DNA of 64,000 bases from Nosema muscidifuracis. Lineage: Eukaryota > Microsporidia > Nosematidae. Where the stretch lies: contig JAIOKI010000012.1 in NCBI GenBank assembly GCA_028335825.1, forward strand, positions 1-64,000. The letters run 5' to 3'. Positions 13,916 to 26,169 of the stretch are shown one piece after another (the first letter of the stretch is position 1; each line of letters starts with the position of its first letter). The notes below the pieces were generated by a model. The model ran no database searches and was not told the origin of the DNA. It worked only from the letters and a program-made list of their open reading frames with translations. The position numbers and the translations under genes were made by a program.

Positions 13916-14836
13916 TTAATAATAATATTTTGGAAGGTCTTTACAAATATATCTATATACAATCACAATTAAATTATAAGTTATTATAGCCATCATACTA
14001 AATATCATTATAAACATTATCCAATTTGTTCTACATATATTTAAAGATAAAGACAGGATATATAAATAACAGATATAACTAGAGAATACAAATATCTCCT
14101 TCAAAGATAATCTACTCAAAATTCCAACAATAAATCCTAAAATAAATAATGATAATATTATTAACATGTATATATTCCATAATATAGATATCTGTACAAC
14201 TCCAACTAATAGTATAAATAACATGTCGATCTTTGGATTGAATTTTTCTTTTTGACTTATACTTCTATTAAGTAAAGTCATAAATATATAAAAAACGAAT
14301 AATACGTTTAATATACATAACAAATATATATTCTCTAATTCTATACAGTAAATTATCATATAACTACTAATAGAATAATTTAAAGCTATAAATGATACAA
14401 TATTCATGCATCTTCTCAATTCATCAGTATCTCCTATTTTCCTAATTAACATAAGACTTTTAGGAATTAAAGATAAGATGAAAATCACTGTTGATGTATT
14501 TACAACTACAATCAGAAATTTATAAGGTATCATATGCAATAATAAAAATCCTATTAAATTAAGAGCAATTATAGTAATAAAACTAAGAATATTTATATGA
14601 TTACATAAAGAGATAAAGCCAAAATGATACCTTATCGAAGTCAATAAAGATATTGATATATCTCCATATAAATCATAAAAAGATCTACTTGTATTATTAC
14701 GAAGTAATTTGTATGCACTATTAATAGTATATGCATTACAATTACTGTTGCTTACCTTAATGATATTGCAGTATGCCTTTTTGATTTCATCTTGAGTGGC
14801 ATTTTTGTTGCATTTTAGAATATCATATAGCTGCAT
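13916..14836 (-). CDS. J-domain-like multi-pass membrane protein lacking HPD
   Basis: The first 60 residues match a DnaJ domain: YDIL near residue 4, the helix II signature ATQDEIKKAY at 13-22, an INSAYKLL helix III, and RSFYDLYG at the end. At the loop where HPD is required to stimulate Hsp70, residues 29-31 read SNS. The rest (about 70-295) carries roughly seven or eight hydrophobic membrane segments with short loops. It probably sits in the ER or another endomembrane with the J-like domain facing the cytosol. Family knowledge: J proteins without HPD usually act as scaffolds or bind partners without activating Hsp70. The ATG at 14836 has CCC three bases upstream, on an intact 306-codon frame. 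The membrane part is not recognised. Confidence 0.75.
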   Translation of the reverse strand: MQLYDILKCNKNATQDEIKKAYCNIIKVSNSNCNAYTINSAYKLLRNNTSRSFYDLYGDISISLLTSIRYHFGFISLCNHINILSFITIIALNLIGFLLLHMIPYKFLIVVVNTSTVIFILSLIPKSLMLIRKIGDTDELRRCMNIVSFIALNYSISSYMIIYCIELENIYLLCILNVLFVFYIFMTLLNRSISQKEKFNPKIDMLFILLVGVVQISILWNIYMLIILSLFILGFIVGILSRLSLKEIFVFSSYICYLYILSLSLNICRTNWIMFIMIFSMMAIITYNLIVIVYRYICKDLPKYYY

Positions 14837-14839
14837 TAA

Positions 14840-14842
14840 GGG
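14840..14842 (-). promoter_or_regulatory. CCC start-associated signal of the J-like gene
   Basis: CCC on the minus strand (context TACCCTTA) three bases before the ATG at 14836, matching the microsporidian start signal. Confidence 0.5.
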
Positions 14843-16424
14843 TAAGCATCAATGAAATTATTTATAGAATAAATATCAATTTGTTTATTTTTAATTTGTT
14901 GTTATTTACAAATTTATTAATTATTATCTAAATTTCAGATCGATATATCTCTTATGATAAAGAGAAGTTTAATGAAACAATATTATCAAAATTCATATTT
15001 TTAATTATGATCTTTTATATTAAAATATTAAATAAATTAATTACATAATAATATAAAAGATACGTACAAATTAGATATATATTTATGATTTTAAAATAAA
15101 AATCATTTAATATTTTTTAAATATTATAACTAATATTAATCTTATGTAAGAACAATGAATATATGATATACTATCAAATGATTCATTAATAAATTATAAT
15201 AAAAATATATCCCTATGACATTTATTTATTTTTGTATGAAATTTAATCTTCATTATTATACAAAGACAGTTATGGTCACAAGTTGAATAAATATAATTTT
15301 AGACTTATAAATATATTTTCTATTTTAAGTGTATACCAGTATCTTATTCTTTATAATTTTATTAGATTATTTCACTTCTCGTTTTGAGTAATTCTGATAA
15401 ATATATTCTGCATTCATATTTCAACGATATGCTTTCAAGAATCTAGTTATATTTTTAATTATGTATTTATTTCAGTCTCAATTATATACTAAATCTGTAC
15501 ATGTTAATAATCTATTGATACTAGTTAGTTTTAAATGATCACGACGAGTAGGGAAAAATTTAAAATTTTAATTTGAAACAGATATATTGAATCTAAAGAT
15601 ATTGATTTTTATTTATGAGCTGATATTAAAATGATACTGATCTATTATGAAAATCGAAAATAGTACAGTATAAATATGATTAAATAACAAATTCATTTTT
15701 ATAAAGTTTTATATGAAATTCTATTTAGCTCAATGATGAATAAACCAGTAATTCACTTTTTTATATGTTTCATTATTACAAATCTCTTTATCTAATTCAG
15801 TAGCATATTTTCTATAAATTAAACATAAGATATAAGATTTCTTGTATCAATCAATTTCCAAAATAAATTATATTCTTTTATATCTAATTAATTATCTATA
15901 TATTATTTGAAAAATAAATTTCTTCAAAAAAAGTTAACTTTCATTTCTACTCTATATTATATAAAATATATTTCAATTTATAATCAAAATTATACAGCTT
16001 AATTAAACATTAATTTTATTCATATTTTCAAAAATTAATGAATTACTAGATTTTAAAAATATTATTTTATTGTCTTATATATTAAAGAAAAGACTCATTA
16101 TAAATCATTTTATATATTATTAAAAATAATGTGAATTATACTAGAATAAATTAGATTATATATATCATTTTTAAAATTAACTAAACAATATTTTAGATAA
16201 AGTAATACTATATATAAGTTGATATAAGAAGAAAACTTAATGTAAGATATAAATTTTTGAGAAATTACATCATTATATTAAATCCTCAATTTATAGTAAA
16301 TTTAAATAATTATCCATTTTAAACTAATCTATATACCATGTCCAGATTTGTCATCTAAAAAAGATATTTTTAAAATAGTAAATTAAATTTAAAAATTTTA
16401 ATGTTAAACATTATAACTATATTA
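14843..16424. other. AT-rich intergenic region between divergent genes
   Basis: About 1.6 kb separating the divergently transcribed J-like gene and the alpha/beta hydrolase. Apart from their start signals nothing was recognised. Confidence 0.5.
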
Positions 16425-16427
16425 CCC
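16425..16427 (+). promoter_or_regulatory. CCC start-associated signal of the hydrolase
   Basis: The sequence TTACCCAT runs directly into the ATG at 16430, one of the clearest CCC signals in the window. Confidence 0.5.
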
Positions 16428-16429
16428 AT

Positions 16430-17176
16430 ATGAAAAAAATAAATAGATTTTTTATATTTGTTATAAATTTATTATTTATTTCAAACTTTACATTGTTTGT
16501 TATACAACGTAAAATACTCTTTACAATGAAGAGACCTGTAGTCATGGAAGTACATACTATTTATAACAATATTGATATCTATTTGTTTGATAAAAATAGT
16601 TCTACAGATATCATATTCTTCCATGGTTCAATCATTTCAGGTGTTATTTATAAAAAGTTGTTGCAAGATATGGCTGATAAAACTAACCATAATGTTTTAT
16701 CATTCAATATGAGGGGTGTATTTAATTCTAGAGGTGTACCATCAGAAAAAGGAATACGAAATGAAGTCAATTTATTTTCTGATTTTGTAAAGAAAAGGGG
16801 TAAAAAATTAATAGTTTTTGGCCAATCACTTGGTTGTTGTTTAGCTATCCAATTTAGTAGACTGATGAAATGTAAAAAAGTTATTTTAGAGAATCCTTTT
16901 ATTGATTATAAATCAGTTATTAAGTATAAATTTTATTCTTCTATATTTTCATATCTAGTAGTAGATACATGGAAGAATACAGATATCAAATATTTAGAAA
17001 ATGTCTTATTTCTCTTAAGTGATAAAGATACTCTTATAAATAATTCAGAAGGTCTACAGTTGGCTAATATAGCACATAATAGTTCTATACAATATTTGAA
17101 AGAAAGTACTCATTTTGATGCTGCTAGAAATCCAGAGTATTATTCTTTTATAATATCATACCTCAATAAAATATAA
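16430..17176 (+). CDS. Alpha/beta hydrolase, ABHD13/BEM46-like, membrane-anchored
   Basis: A 248-aa serine hydrolase of the alpha/beta fold. Residues 8-26 form one hydrophobic segment that should anchor it to the ER or another membrane, with the catalytic domain after it, as in BEM46/ABHD13 proteins. The oxyanion-loop HG is at 65-66, the NMRG strand-turn at 93-96, and the nucleophile elbow is GQSLG at 131-135 with Ser133. Asp200 in the SDKD turn and His228 in STHFD complete the triad, each in the expected order and spacing. The length is a little short of fungal BEM46. Substrate is unknown; members are thioesterases, lipases or peptidases. The gene stands alone with a CCC start signal and no frame damage. 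Confidence 0.88.
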   Translation: MKKINRFFIFVINLLFISNFTLFVIQRKILFTMKRPVVMEVHTIYNNIDIYLFDKNSSTDIIFFHGSIISGVIYKKLLQDMADKTNHNVLSFNMRGVFNSRGVPSEKGIRNEVNLFSDFVKKRGKKLIVFGQSLGCCLAIQFSRLMKCKKVILENPFIDYKSVIKYKFYSSIFSYLVVDTWKNTDIKYLENVLFLLSDKDTLINNSEGLQLANIAHNSSIQYLKESTHFDAARNPEYYSFIISYLNKI

Positions 17177-17528
17177 TTTTATATTAATATCACATATAAC
17201 AGAGGGTTAACAATATTTTTACAATATAAACAAATAGTCAAGATAAATATAAATTACAGAAAATAGATCAATTATATAAATAGAAGTATTTGAGAAAAAT
17301 ATCAACTTATATAATTATTTAATTAAAAAACTTTTGAATTATTTATTAACCATCTAATTCTATTTATTGATATAATGACTTAAACATTGAATATATTTTA
17401 ATCTTAAACAAATCATAATTGTATCATTTAAATTTACATGATTTTTTTGAATAATTATCAATTTTGTTCTAAAACAGTTTGTTTGTTCATAATAAGTATA
17501 AAATAATTCTCTTGTATGAACAATTAAA
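17177..17528. other. AT-rich 3' flank of the hydrolase
   Basis: No ATG-initiated gene. A minus-strand open frame across 17360-17557 begins only at a GTG and was not accepted. Confidence 0.4.
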
Positions 17529-18129
17529 ATGACATCATCATATGTTCTTAAACTCACAGTTGAAGAAAATGAAACATTATTACTAGCTGATCAATATTCT
17601 ACTAATGGAGATGTTATTACATTAAATATGTAGTTTTAATACTCAACTATCTAGTAGTGCTACATTCACTATTAATTAGTACTTGTTATCTAAATTATAT
17701 AACATATAGTACTTAGGAGAATTACAAATTTTATAGAAATAGTATGGGTAAAAAATTAAATGTAGTAGAAGGATCAAATAATGCTAAAGATAAAGTTAAA
17801 ATTGACGTAAAAGATACAAAGAATAGTGGTGAAAATGACATTTCAAAAACTATAGATACAGTTTAAGTTGACATAGAAAAAAAATAAAGATACTAATATT
17901 TTAGAAGGAACAAATGTTATTGTTGAAAATTATGGGTGGATGAAATCAAGATAATATAACAAAAATAAAACCTAAAAAATACATCAATCATTTAACTTTA
18001 ATATTGTTAGTATCAAAGAAAGGTGATTTAGAATATGGTTATAACTATTCAAAGTCTATCATTATAATAACAGAAATAGGGAAGAGAAATAATCTTTTAA
18101 AAATAATGAGTGAAACATTTCTACAATAA
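17529..18129 (+). pseudogene. Decayed host-like gene, lysine- and asparagine-rich
   Basis: Several protein-like open stretches lie in tandem on the plus strand. The first is a 34-codon frame from an ATG at 17529 (contains LTVEENETLLLADQ). The second is a 41-codon frame from an ATG at 17742, rich in Lys, Asp and Asn (contains KVKIDVKDTKNSGEND). A third open stretch ends at a stop near 18129. They are in different frames and separated by stops. Codon use looks coding while the breaks are many, so this is best read as a disintegrating gene of about 600 bp. No family was recognised. Confidence 0.4.
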
Positions 18130-19271
18130 ACTATATATATATAATATTTAAGTTTTATTATTTTAATTTATCTTCTTAATTCTTGTATGAGTAAAAAAAT
18201 GATATTAAATTTATTTCATTATAATCTTCTTAAATTGATCTTTTAAATATAAATTATTAATTATTTTTATCATTAATTTACTTAATATTATTTTTAATTA
18301 AATATCTATATGATAAATTTATTAGTATGAATATTTGATTAATAAGATGTTAATTTCAAAACACATAAATAATTCTTTAGTCAGTATTTTAATGTTTAAA
18401 TAAATTAATAAAATTATTAAATAATAAATGTTTGTGTAATTATTTGACAATACAACATTTATTAACAAGATTATGTCTAGTAGTAGGATAAAAATATTTT
18501 CTAATAATTTTTTTATAAAAATGACCCTTCATTTACTTTCTCTTTACAATTGTTATAATTATAGATTAGAGACTCATACAAAGAATATAAAATAACTGAT
18601 AATTTGAAAGATACTTTTTTATGCTTTTAAGATAAATATATAAAGTGAAATATTCTTGTTGAAAATATATCATTTCTCATATAATATATAACTATATTTT
18701 TACACAAATACTAGAATAGTATCATTCTTCACATCTAAATATCAAGATAATTTACAGACTTTTTCGAGATATTCCTTTGTCACATTGGATATTCAAATAA
18801 GAATATAGAGAAGAGTTTTAATTTTTAATTATTTCCTCTACTTAAGAAATTCACTATTAAATATGTAAGTGACAAACTTTAACATTCTTTATAAAAATTT
18901 CTAGTATACACATAATATTGAATATGCTATAAATTTAAAAAATGTTATACTTCACCTGATATTATCCTATGTCTCTCTACTCTATACCATTATTAGATGA
19001 TATTAAAATTATGATTAATAACCATCTCATGATAAAGTAGATAGATGATTCAATAAAATATTAGATTTGTTAATCGAACCTTTGATTAGATTAGAAGTAA
19101 TTTTTTAGTATAATCCTATTTATTTTGTTTCATACTATATTGTAGATTCAAAATCATTAATATCTTTATCTTAATATTAACCATGTTGAAATATAATGGT
19201 GTCTTTATATTAAGAAAATATTGTTATTGTTCATATCTTTATTTTTTATTTGTTTAATTGGATTATATCAT
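18130..19271. other. AT-rich region, no intact gene
   Basis: No supported gene. The region ends where a 2.4-kb segment shared with 42-44 kb begins. Confidence 0.4.
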
Positions 19272-21735
19272 ATATATTAAATGCCCTTCAGTTCACAACT
19301 TCTGATTTCTTATTTTCAATAGGGTTTCATCTTTTTACATTGGTTTTTATGAAATTTATATTTTAAGACAAATAATAGAATTCTTTACATTGAAGATAAT
19401 GTAATCTTATTTTTAGAATTCAATCTAAATGAAAATATTACAGATGATTAAATAAATTATGTTTCGAAATAACTTCAAATTTAAAATTATTATTATAATA
19501 ATAATTAGATTGATCATAAATTAATTTGTAATTCTTTTTTAATAATAGAAATAAACTAAAAAATATAACTTAGATTAATAAATAAAAGCATTAACACAAA
19601 TATACAGAAACTTATAAAATATTGATTTTTATGTTTTATACAAATGAATTTAAAAAGTTGATAAGAAATAAAAGACTTTGTAAATTTACAAAAATATCAA
19701 TATGAAATGAAAGAATTTTTGTTTATTAAAATAAATAGTTCAAACAATTTTACTGATTTATGTAACATGAAAGTATTATTTACACTAATAATATTTAAAT
19801 TATTTTTTATTTAAATGATAAATTAATCATCTTCTATGTTCATAAAACAAGCTACTAGTTACAAAAATATTATTTTATACTTTCTTCCACTCATATGAAA
19901 TTCCATCTTTAATTGAGCTATTTTCTGATTTTTGACATCATATTCTGTGTTTATGTTTTCTAATTTATCTACATCTATACATATTGTAAATTTGTTATTA
20001 TATCATCCTAATTTATATAAAGAATATTATTTTGTATTTTAATGTATTTATCAATAAAAATTATTTAGTTGAAATTATTCTCATATATTTGATCTAGATT
20101 TATAAAAGATAATTAAAGTTTTAATTTATTATTATTGTATTTGAAAATTAATTTTATAATATTATATATTAGAAAAGCATATCATTTAAATAAATGAAAA
20201 TTGAATTAATTTATTCTATTTATATTAATAAAATTACACTTATTAAAAAAGTATTATTTCAATGTTTTTTTCAGTTATAAATTTATTGATTTCAGAATTT
20301 GAATATTGAAAGAAATTAATATATTTTTATTAAGTGATTAATTAAAAGAATTACATAAATTTGTATATTTTATATCCATAATGTATTTGATAACTCTACA
20401 TTTTTTGATTATATTTAGTACTAGAAATTTTACTGATGAGATGTATGTGACAAAAGAGATCCTTCCGAGTAAAGATTATATACCCATTGATTTAGTATCT
20501 CTAGATGAATCTGATTTTATTACTGATAAGATGGATAATTATGAAAATAATTCAGTTATACGCTATGAAATATTAGAAAGTTACAATGTTATTGATGATT
20601 ATCTTTCTTTAAATGCATATATTGACAATCTTGATTTAAAACCAGATAACAATTCTGTTACTTTACCAAATCAATCTTATGAGAACAAAACAGTTAATCT
20701 TTCAAATTTTAATAACACAAACATTATTCCAATAGATGAGTTGATTTTGTCCAATAGGACTATTTGTTTGTTTCATAATGATATGGAACAAACCAAATTA
20801 GAGTTAAAATATTTATTGAATTTAATAAACAGTAAGAATAATTCTTATGTAGTTTATAAAGATATATTATTCAATTCAATGAAGAACTATAAGTTTTTAC
20901 CAAAAATCTTTCATATTGATAGATTTAATAATACTGATGATATTTATGATAGTATTGATTTAATATTTAAATATATGAACTTTTTGAAAGAATTTGATTT
21001 TAGTAAATTTAATCTATCACATTTCTGCAACTTTGATGGTAAAAATGAATTATACCGAATCATTATTAAATTTACAACCATGGATAAATTCAACTTATCT
21101 ATTTTTTCATTTAGTAAATATAACGTCTCATTTTTAGATAAAATAACAAAAGATGTTTATCAAGAAATGAATGATAAGAAAATATCTAAAGAAAAATTAA
21201 TTTCATGTATAATAGAAAGTATAAATAATATTGAAGACTCTTTAGACAAAATTATACTTTACAAATGTTTTTTCGATATTCTTATAAAGAATAATATTTA
21301 TTGTTTAATTAGACTTTTACTTCATATAATAATGTATTATAGAGAGGGTAAAGTTTATTTAATAAATACTAATGATTATTTTTTATTCGATAGATTATCA
21401 TATTTAATTATATGTTGTAATCCTCAGTTGAATATAAATCTAAAATGTATTTTAAAATATAAAAATAATAAAATTTTAAAATTGTTTTCAGATTACTATC
21501 TAACAAAATCAAAAGATTTATTAAGAGAAAATATCGAAATCTATGGACTAATTTTAAATTTGATAGATGAAAATCAAACAAATGATTATCGTAACCTATA
21601 TGATATAGTAATTAATATTAATTTCTACAACAATATAGCAATTAAATTTATGTCAAACATGATAATGCAAGGTGTAATAAAGATATTAGAAGTTAATAAA
21701 ATACTTTAATTAATGATTTTGTAGTTCTATAGTTA
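19272..21735 (+). repeat. Segmental duplication, copy 1
   Basis: About 2.4 kb, made of roughly 1.1 kb of 5' flank, the 442-aa gene and a short 3' flank, aligns with 42042-44415. Shared non-coding blocks include the stretch near 19370 that reads AAGACAAATAATAGAAT, the ATCCATAATG start context, and the ATTTTGTAGTTCTATAGTTAT 3' flank. The non-coding part has many small gaps, so the duplication is not recent. Confidence 0.85.
20381..21709 (+). CDS. Family A secreted protein, 442 aa
   Basis: Intact frame with ATG in the context ATCCATAATG, shared exactly with its paralogue at 43054. The N-terminus (MYLITLHFLIIFSTRN) is a signal peptide. The mature part begins with an acidic region carrying TKEILPS.DYIPIDL and then becomes a long Asn-, Ile- and Lys-rich helical domain without membrane segments. 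The two copies align over their whole length. The best conserved parts are residues 20-70, the middle block around KISKEKLISCIIESINNIED, and the last 16 residues (MQGVIKILEVNKIL here). The many N-x-S/T sequons mean little, because microsporidia lack N-glycosylation. Function is unknown; a subtelomeric, duplicated, exported protein suggests a host-interaction role. Confidence 0.8.
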   Translation: MYLITLHFLIIFSTRNFTDEMYVTKEILPSKDYIPIDLVSLDESDFITDKMDNYENNSVIRYEILESYNVIDDYLSLNAYIDNLDLKPDNNSVTLPNQSYENKTVNLSNFNNTNIIPIDELILSNRTICLFHNDMEQTKLELKYLLNLINSKNNSYVVYKDILFNSMKNYKFLPKIFHIDRFNNTDDIYDSIDLIFKYMNFLKEFDFSKFNLSHFCNFDGKNELYRIIIKFTTMDKFNLSIFSFSKYNVSFLDKITKDVYQEMNDKKISKEKLISCIIESINNIEDSLDKIILYKCFFDILIKNNIYCLIRLLLHIIMYYREGKVYLINTNDYFLFDRLSYLIICCNPQLNINLKCILKYKNNKILKLFSDYYLTKSKDLLRENIEIYGLILNLIDENQTNDYRNLYDIVININFYNNIAIKFMSNMIMQGVIKILEVNKIL

Positions 21736-24500
21736 TTATCATATTACTTTAATATGCATCATTTATTGATTATTTTTAATTTTTTCAAATAATACAAAAT
21801 AGATTTAATTCATTATTATCAACTATCTATTATTATATATGGTTGAAATATTTAGAATAAATTCATTATGGTACTGCTTTGAATGCATCCAGTGAAGAAG
21901 AGTGATCCAAGTACATTTCAAACTATAGGGTATTTTAAGCATAGAAGAATCTCATGATAATTAATGTCAATGTTTTATATCTCATCTTCTTGTTTCAGGT
22001 AAATTCTTGTGATTTGAAGTATTGTAATTATTCCGTTATTTTTATCTTTCTTTTGTTGTTATATACTTTTCTCATAGTTAAGAGTCTAATTTAATAAACA
22101 AAATTAAAGATACAAATAAATCTGTAATATCATAATTTAATACAGCTAATAAATCTTATTACTCTGATGAAATATTAAGTTCTAACAATTGAATATATTC
22201 ATAATATAATTATTTAATTCTATTTCTTTTACTTATTGTAAATAATAATAAACTTTTAATATTAACATATATAGAATTAATAATTTATAAATATCTGTAA
22301 GCTACTAAATTTTAAACTAGATATATAATTAACTTCTTTGTAATTAAGAAAATATAGAAATCTAATAATCTTTGACATAATAACCTACCTTTCTTCCTTG
22401 CTTGTATTGAGAAATATTTACTCAAAGAATAACGAATCACAATAAAACACAAACACAGCTATTAGTCTTCGACAAGAATAACAGATCAATAACTAACCCT
22501 CATATAATCTTCTTTAATTATCTCATTGATTGTATGTTACAGTTTTTGTTTATGTAAATGAAAGTAAAAATGCATTTCTATATTGTATAAATCTAGTTAT
22601 TTTATGTAATTCAGTGTTTCTTTTATAGATGATTCTTATTTTTTTTAGACTTTTATTCTAATGAAATAGATATTATAAATAGTAAAAATTTTTATTTTAT
22701 AGCCTTGTATCATTAATATTTTGTCTTTTAAATATACTTTGTTATTTGAATCTATCAAATTATTATATTGATTATCATCACTTCTGATGCATGTTAATAT
22801 TTCTTTCTAGGTTACATAAACAAATATCTTAGTATGAAAAAAACAATTTTCTATTAGATAGTCTAATCAAAATTTTCTTTTAATGTAGATCTATTTTTTA
22901 ATTATTTATATATTATAATTCATTAGTAATAAATAATATTTAGTAAATGTTTAAGAGTATACGTGAAAAATAACCTTTTAATTAAAGAGATTTAATATAC
23001 ACCATCTTAAAATTTTATTTAGAATTTATCTATAAGTTATTGAACTGGTCAAAACTGTGATCGAGTAGAAAGTTGAATTATTAATTAAATTAACTCTTCA
23101 ACATTTCTTTTTTTAGTATTATTAATATTTACACATGTCAATAAAATACTTTTGTAAACTTTATATAAAACTTATAAATTTGCTATATTTCTCAATCAAT
23201 ATATTGATCCACCATATTAACTACTTATCTAATAATTTTTGTAAAATGTATGGTATTTGTGCTTTAAACTGACAAAGTATAAATTTATTCTTTAATGAGT
23301 ATCTTATCAATTCTATTGCAAAGATTTCATATATAAATAATTATAAAAAGGTTTGCTTTAACCAGAGCATAGCATCATCATAATTTTTTACAAAATAGAA
23401 GGCAATTAATCTTTAAGGTCTTATTTTATAGATTCTTTGGAATATTCAAAATGATATTCACATTTTTATAAGCTGCGAAATATATTAATTCCATTATTTA
23501 AATTTAAAAATCAATGATATTACATAACTTAATACAATTATATGTTAAATATATTTTTCCGTTTTCTAAAACTCTAAAGCAAATATAGTCTAAAAAAAGA
23601 TAAATGATATCTAAAGGGGTTAAAAAATATTATTTACATCAAAATAAAATAAATTTTAGTTTATCATACAATTATATATATTGTCTCTAAACGAATATTA
23701 AATTCAATTTCTATAAATTTTATTTTAAGTAGTCTAAATTAAATTTTAATTATATCTATCCCATTTTTCTTAATATGATTAAATATATGTTGTTAGACAA
23801 AAATACATTTAATTTTACATGTGTTTGTAAATTAAAAATATTAACTTAATAAATTCTATACTTAAATTAAACCTCCACTTTTTAATTAAATTTAATATTC
23901 TAATCTATTAAAGTACTTAAAATATTATATATATTTTGAGATTAAATTTCAATAATTGAATTATAGTTAAATACTTATTTCATATTTTAATTCTAGTTTC
24001 GATTATTTAAAAATGTCAAAATATAAATACAATATAATAGTTAATCACACTACATCAATGTATAAAAATAAGTTAAGAATTATATTGTATATGTTCACTT
24101 GAGATAGGTTAATAACAAACTTTGAACGATGATATAGAAAAAAATTAAAGATATATGATTAGACTGAGAAATTATACAGATAAAAGTCATCAAGATGATT
24201 TAATAGAGATCAACACTTATAAGCATCAGAAGAGCAAGTTATAAGGATTTTAGTACTAATAAAAAGAAATTTAGGATAAATGAAGCTTTAAATCTAAGAG
24301 GGTTGATAAAGTGATTCTATATCTAAATGAATACAATTTATCTGCTGAAAAATAATTAAAATTGTTAATTCATTTTGTAAAAAAACAAAATAATTAATGT
24401 CTAAAAGTGATCATAATTTATTATTCAAGTTCAATTATAATAATTAATATATTTATTAAATTTTAAACTAATTTTTATAACATTTGTTGTAATGCACCAG
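21736..24500. other. 2.8-kb AT-rich region, no gene seen
   Basis: No ATG-initiated gene with a credible leader or CCC signal. A slightly less AT-rich stretch near 22380-22500 contains AACCTACCT, a telomere-like nonamer, and is otherwise featureless. From about 24000 onwards short coding-like fragments appear. Confidence 0.4.
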
Positions 24501-24599
24501 CAGTGATATAAAATTACATATCTTATAAAAAATGAACTATTATGAATTAAAATATTCTGTATATGAAAACCGATGATTTCGCAAAACACTTGACAAATT

Positions 24600-25330
24600 T
24601 AGTTCTATATTATGTAATTCTATTGGATAAACTGATAGAAAAAAACAAGTATTTGTATAGATGATTTTTTTTATAGGTACCAATATAATGATCTCTTGAA
24701 AATACTTCAATATAACTTATAAAATAAAGTGGTTGGTATATACAAACTACAGATTTCAATGATTTCTTAAATTTCAAATATAGAGAAATACTTGCTAATT
24801 CATCATTTATTTCATCAAATGAAATCTATAGTAGTGTTTTTAGAACCTTTTGTGACATTATTAGTTTGGTTCTGTCATAATGACAAGATGTATCATTGAT
24901 ATTGTAAATTTCTCTATTTTATGGTAATGTCTGATTGTATGCTATTTACTAGCATTTAAGATTCAACTAATTTTTATATTACTTAATTAATTTCAACAGA
25001 TGGCTGAAGCTTATTCTTAAATAGAGGATTAGATTGAGAAAAGAAGATTGTTGATTGTAATATATAATATCAAAGAAGATTTTTATTGATGAGACTTTTA
25101 AGTGGTTATATGAAGCATATGTCATACATAGATATTTCAATAAATAAAGTTTTCCTATGGTATATTGTTTTTCGAATAAAAATGAATAAATTTATGTTAA
25201 TGTCTTCAATATAATTAATCCTTTTTGGTTAATCACCTAGTAGATTTTCTCAATTTCTCAAATTACAGGTCTCTTCTTTTCATTGTAGATAAACTACATG
25301 AAGATTTGTTTAGAACTTGTTTCATAATAT
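24600..25330 (+). mobile_element. Decayed element relic, copy 1 (family unassigned)
   Basis: This stretch shares blocks, in the same order, with 33400-33750 on the same strand, including CTACAGATTTCA/CTACTGATTTCT, GAGAAATACTTGCTAATTCAT and GATTGTATGCTATTTAC. It is a fossil with many breaks. The better preserved copy at 33.3 kb shows a weak likeness to a family-B DNA polymerase of virus-like elements; see that entry. Limits are approximate and no terminal repeats were found. Confidence 0.35.
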
Positions 25331-26169
25331 AACCAACAGTGAAATTTTTTCAGACTTGGTATTGATGATCACTTCTTCAGCTCTAGTTATAATTGATGAA
25401 GATTGGAAGTACATAAGGATTTTATATATTTTTATGATGAAAACTTATTTAATTATGTAAAAAAAAAATTGTAGATCATTGTTTTGATAGATAAATATAA
25501 TACTTTTAAACTGGAAATAATAATGCTGACAAATGATATTCTTAAAATTGAATAATCTAATTAATTTCACTTTCTTGGAGGTTCTATATACTCAGAGATA
25601 TTCAAATATTGAATAAAGTAGAAAGAAATAGAATGATTACAGGATTAAAGTCATAAATAGAAAGAAATAATATGTTGATTATGAAAGCGAAAATATGAGA
25701 TTATAATAGATCTTTTATTACATGTCTAATTAAGTCAAAAGAACTTCTGTGTAGTTTGAAAGGAGCAATTATATTAAATGTTAAATATTTTTTATGGTAT
25801 TATTTTTTGAAAAATTTTGAGGGTTTTGTGAAATAACGAACAAATAGAAAATAAAATTACCCCTATGTTTACTGATATTCTATATACATAATACAAAGCT
25901 CTAATATCAAACATCTTAATTTATATTATGAAGAAAAATAACTGATGATTTATCAATAAAGAAATCATTCAACTTATGTTTGATAACATTTATATATATT
26001 GATAATGAATTCTAAATTTGATGAAACATTTATAGATGATGAATTTATGCTGAAATAATATCTATTTTATAATAACGGAGTTAAGTCAATTTTTCTTAAA
26101 ATTATGAAATTACTAAGTTCATGATATAAAGATTATGATAAATTTTCAAATACATTTTTTTAGATAATA

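Noticed and set aside
17360-17557. Minus-strand open frame of 65 codons
   Set aside because: Starts at GTG and overlaps a more protein-like plus-strand relic.
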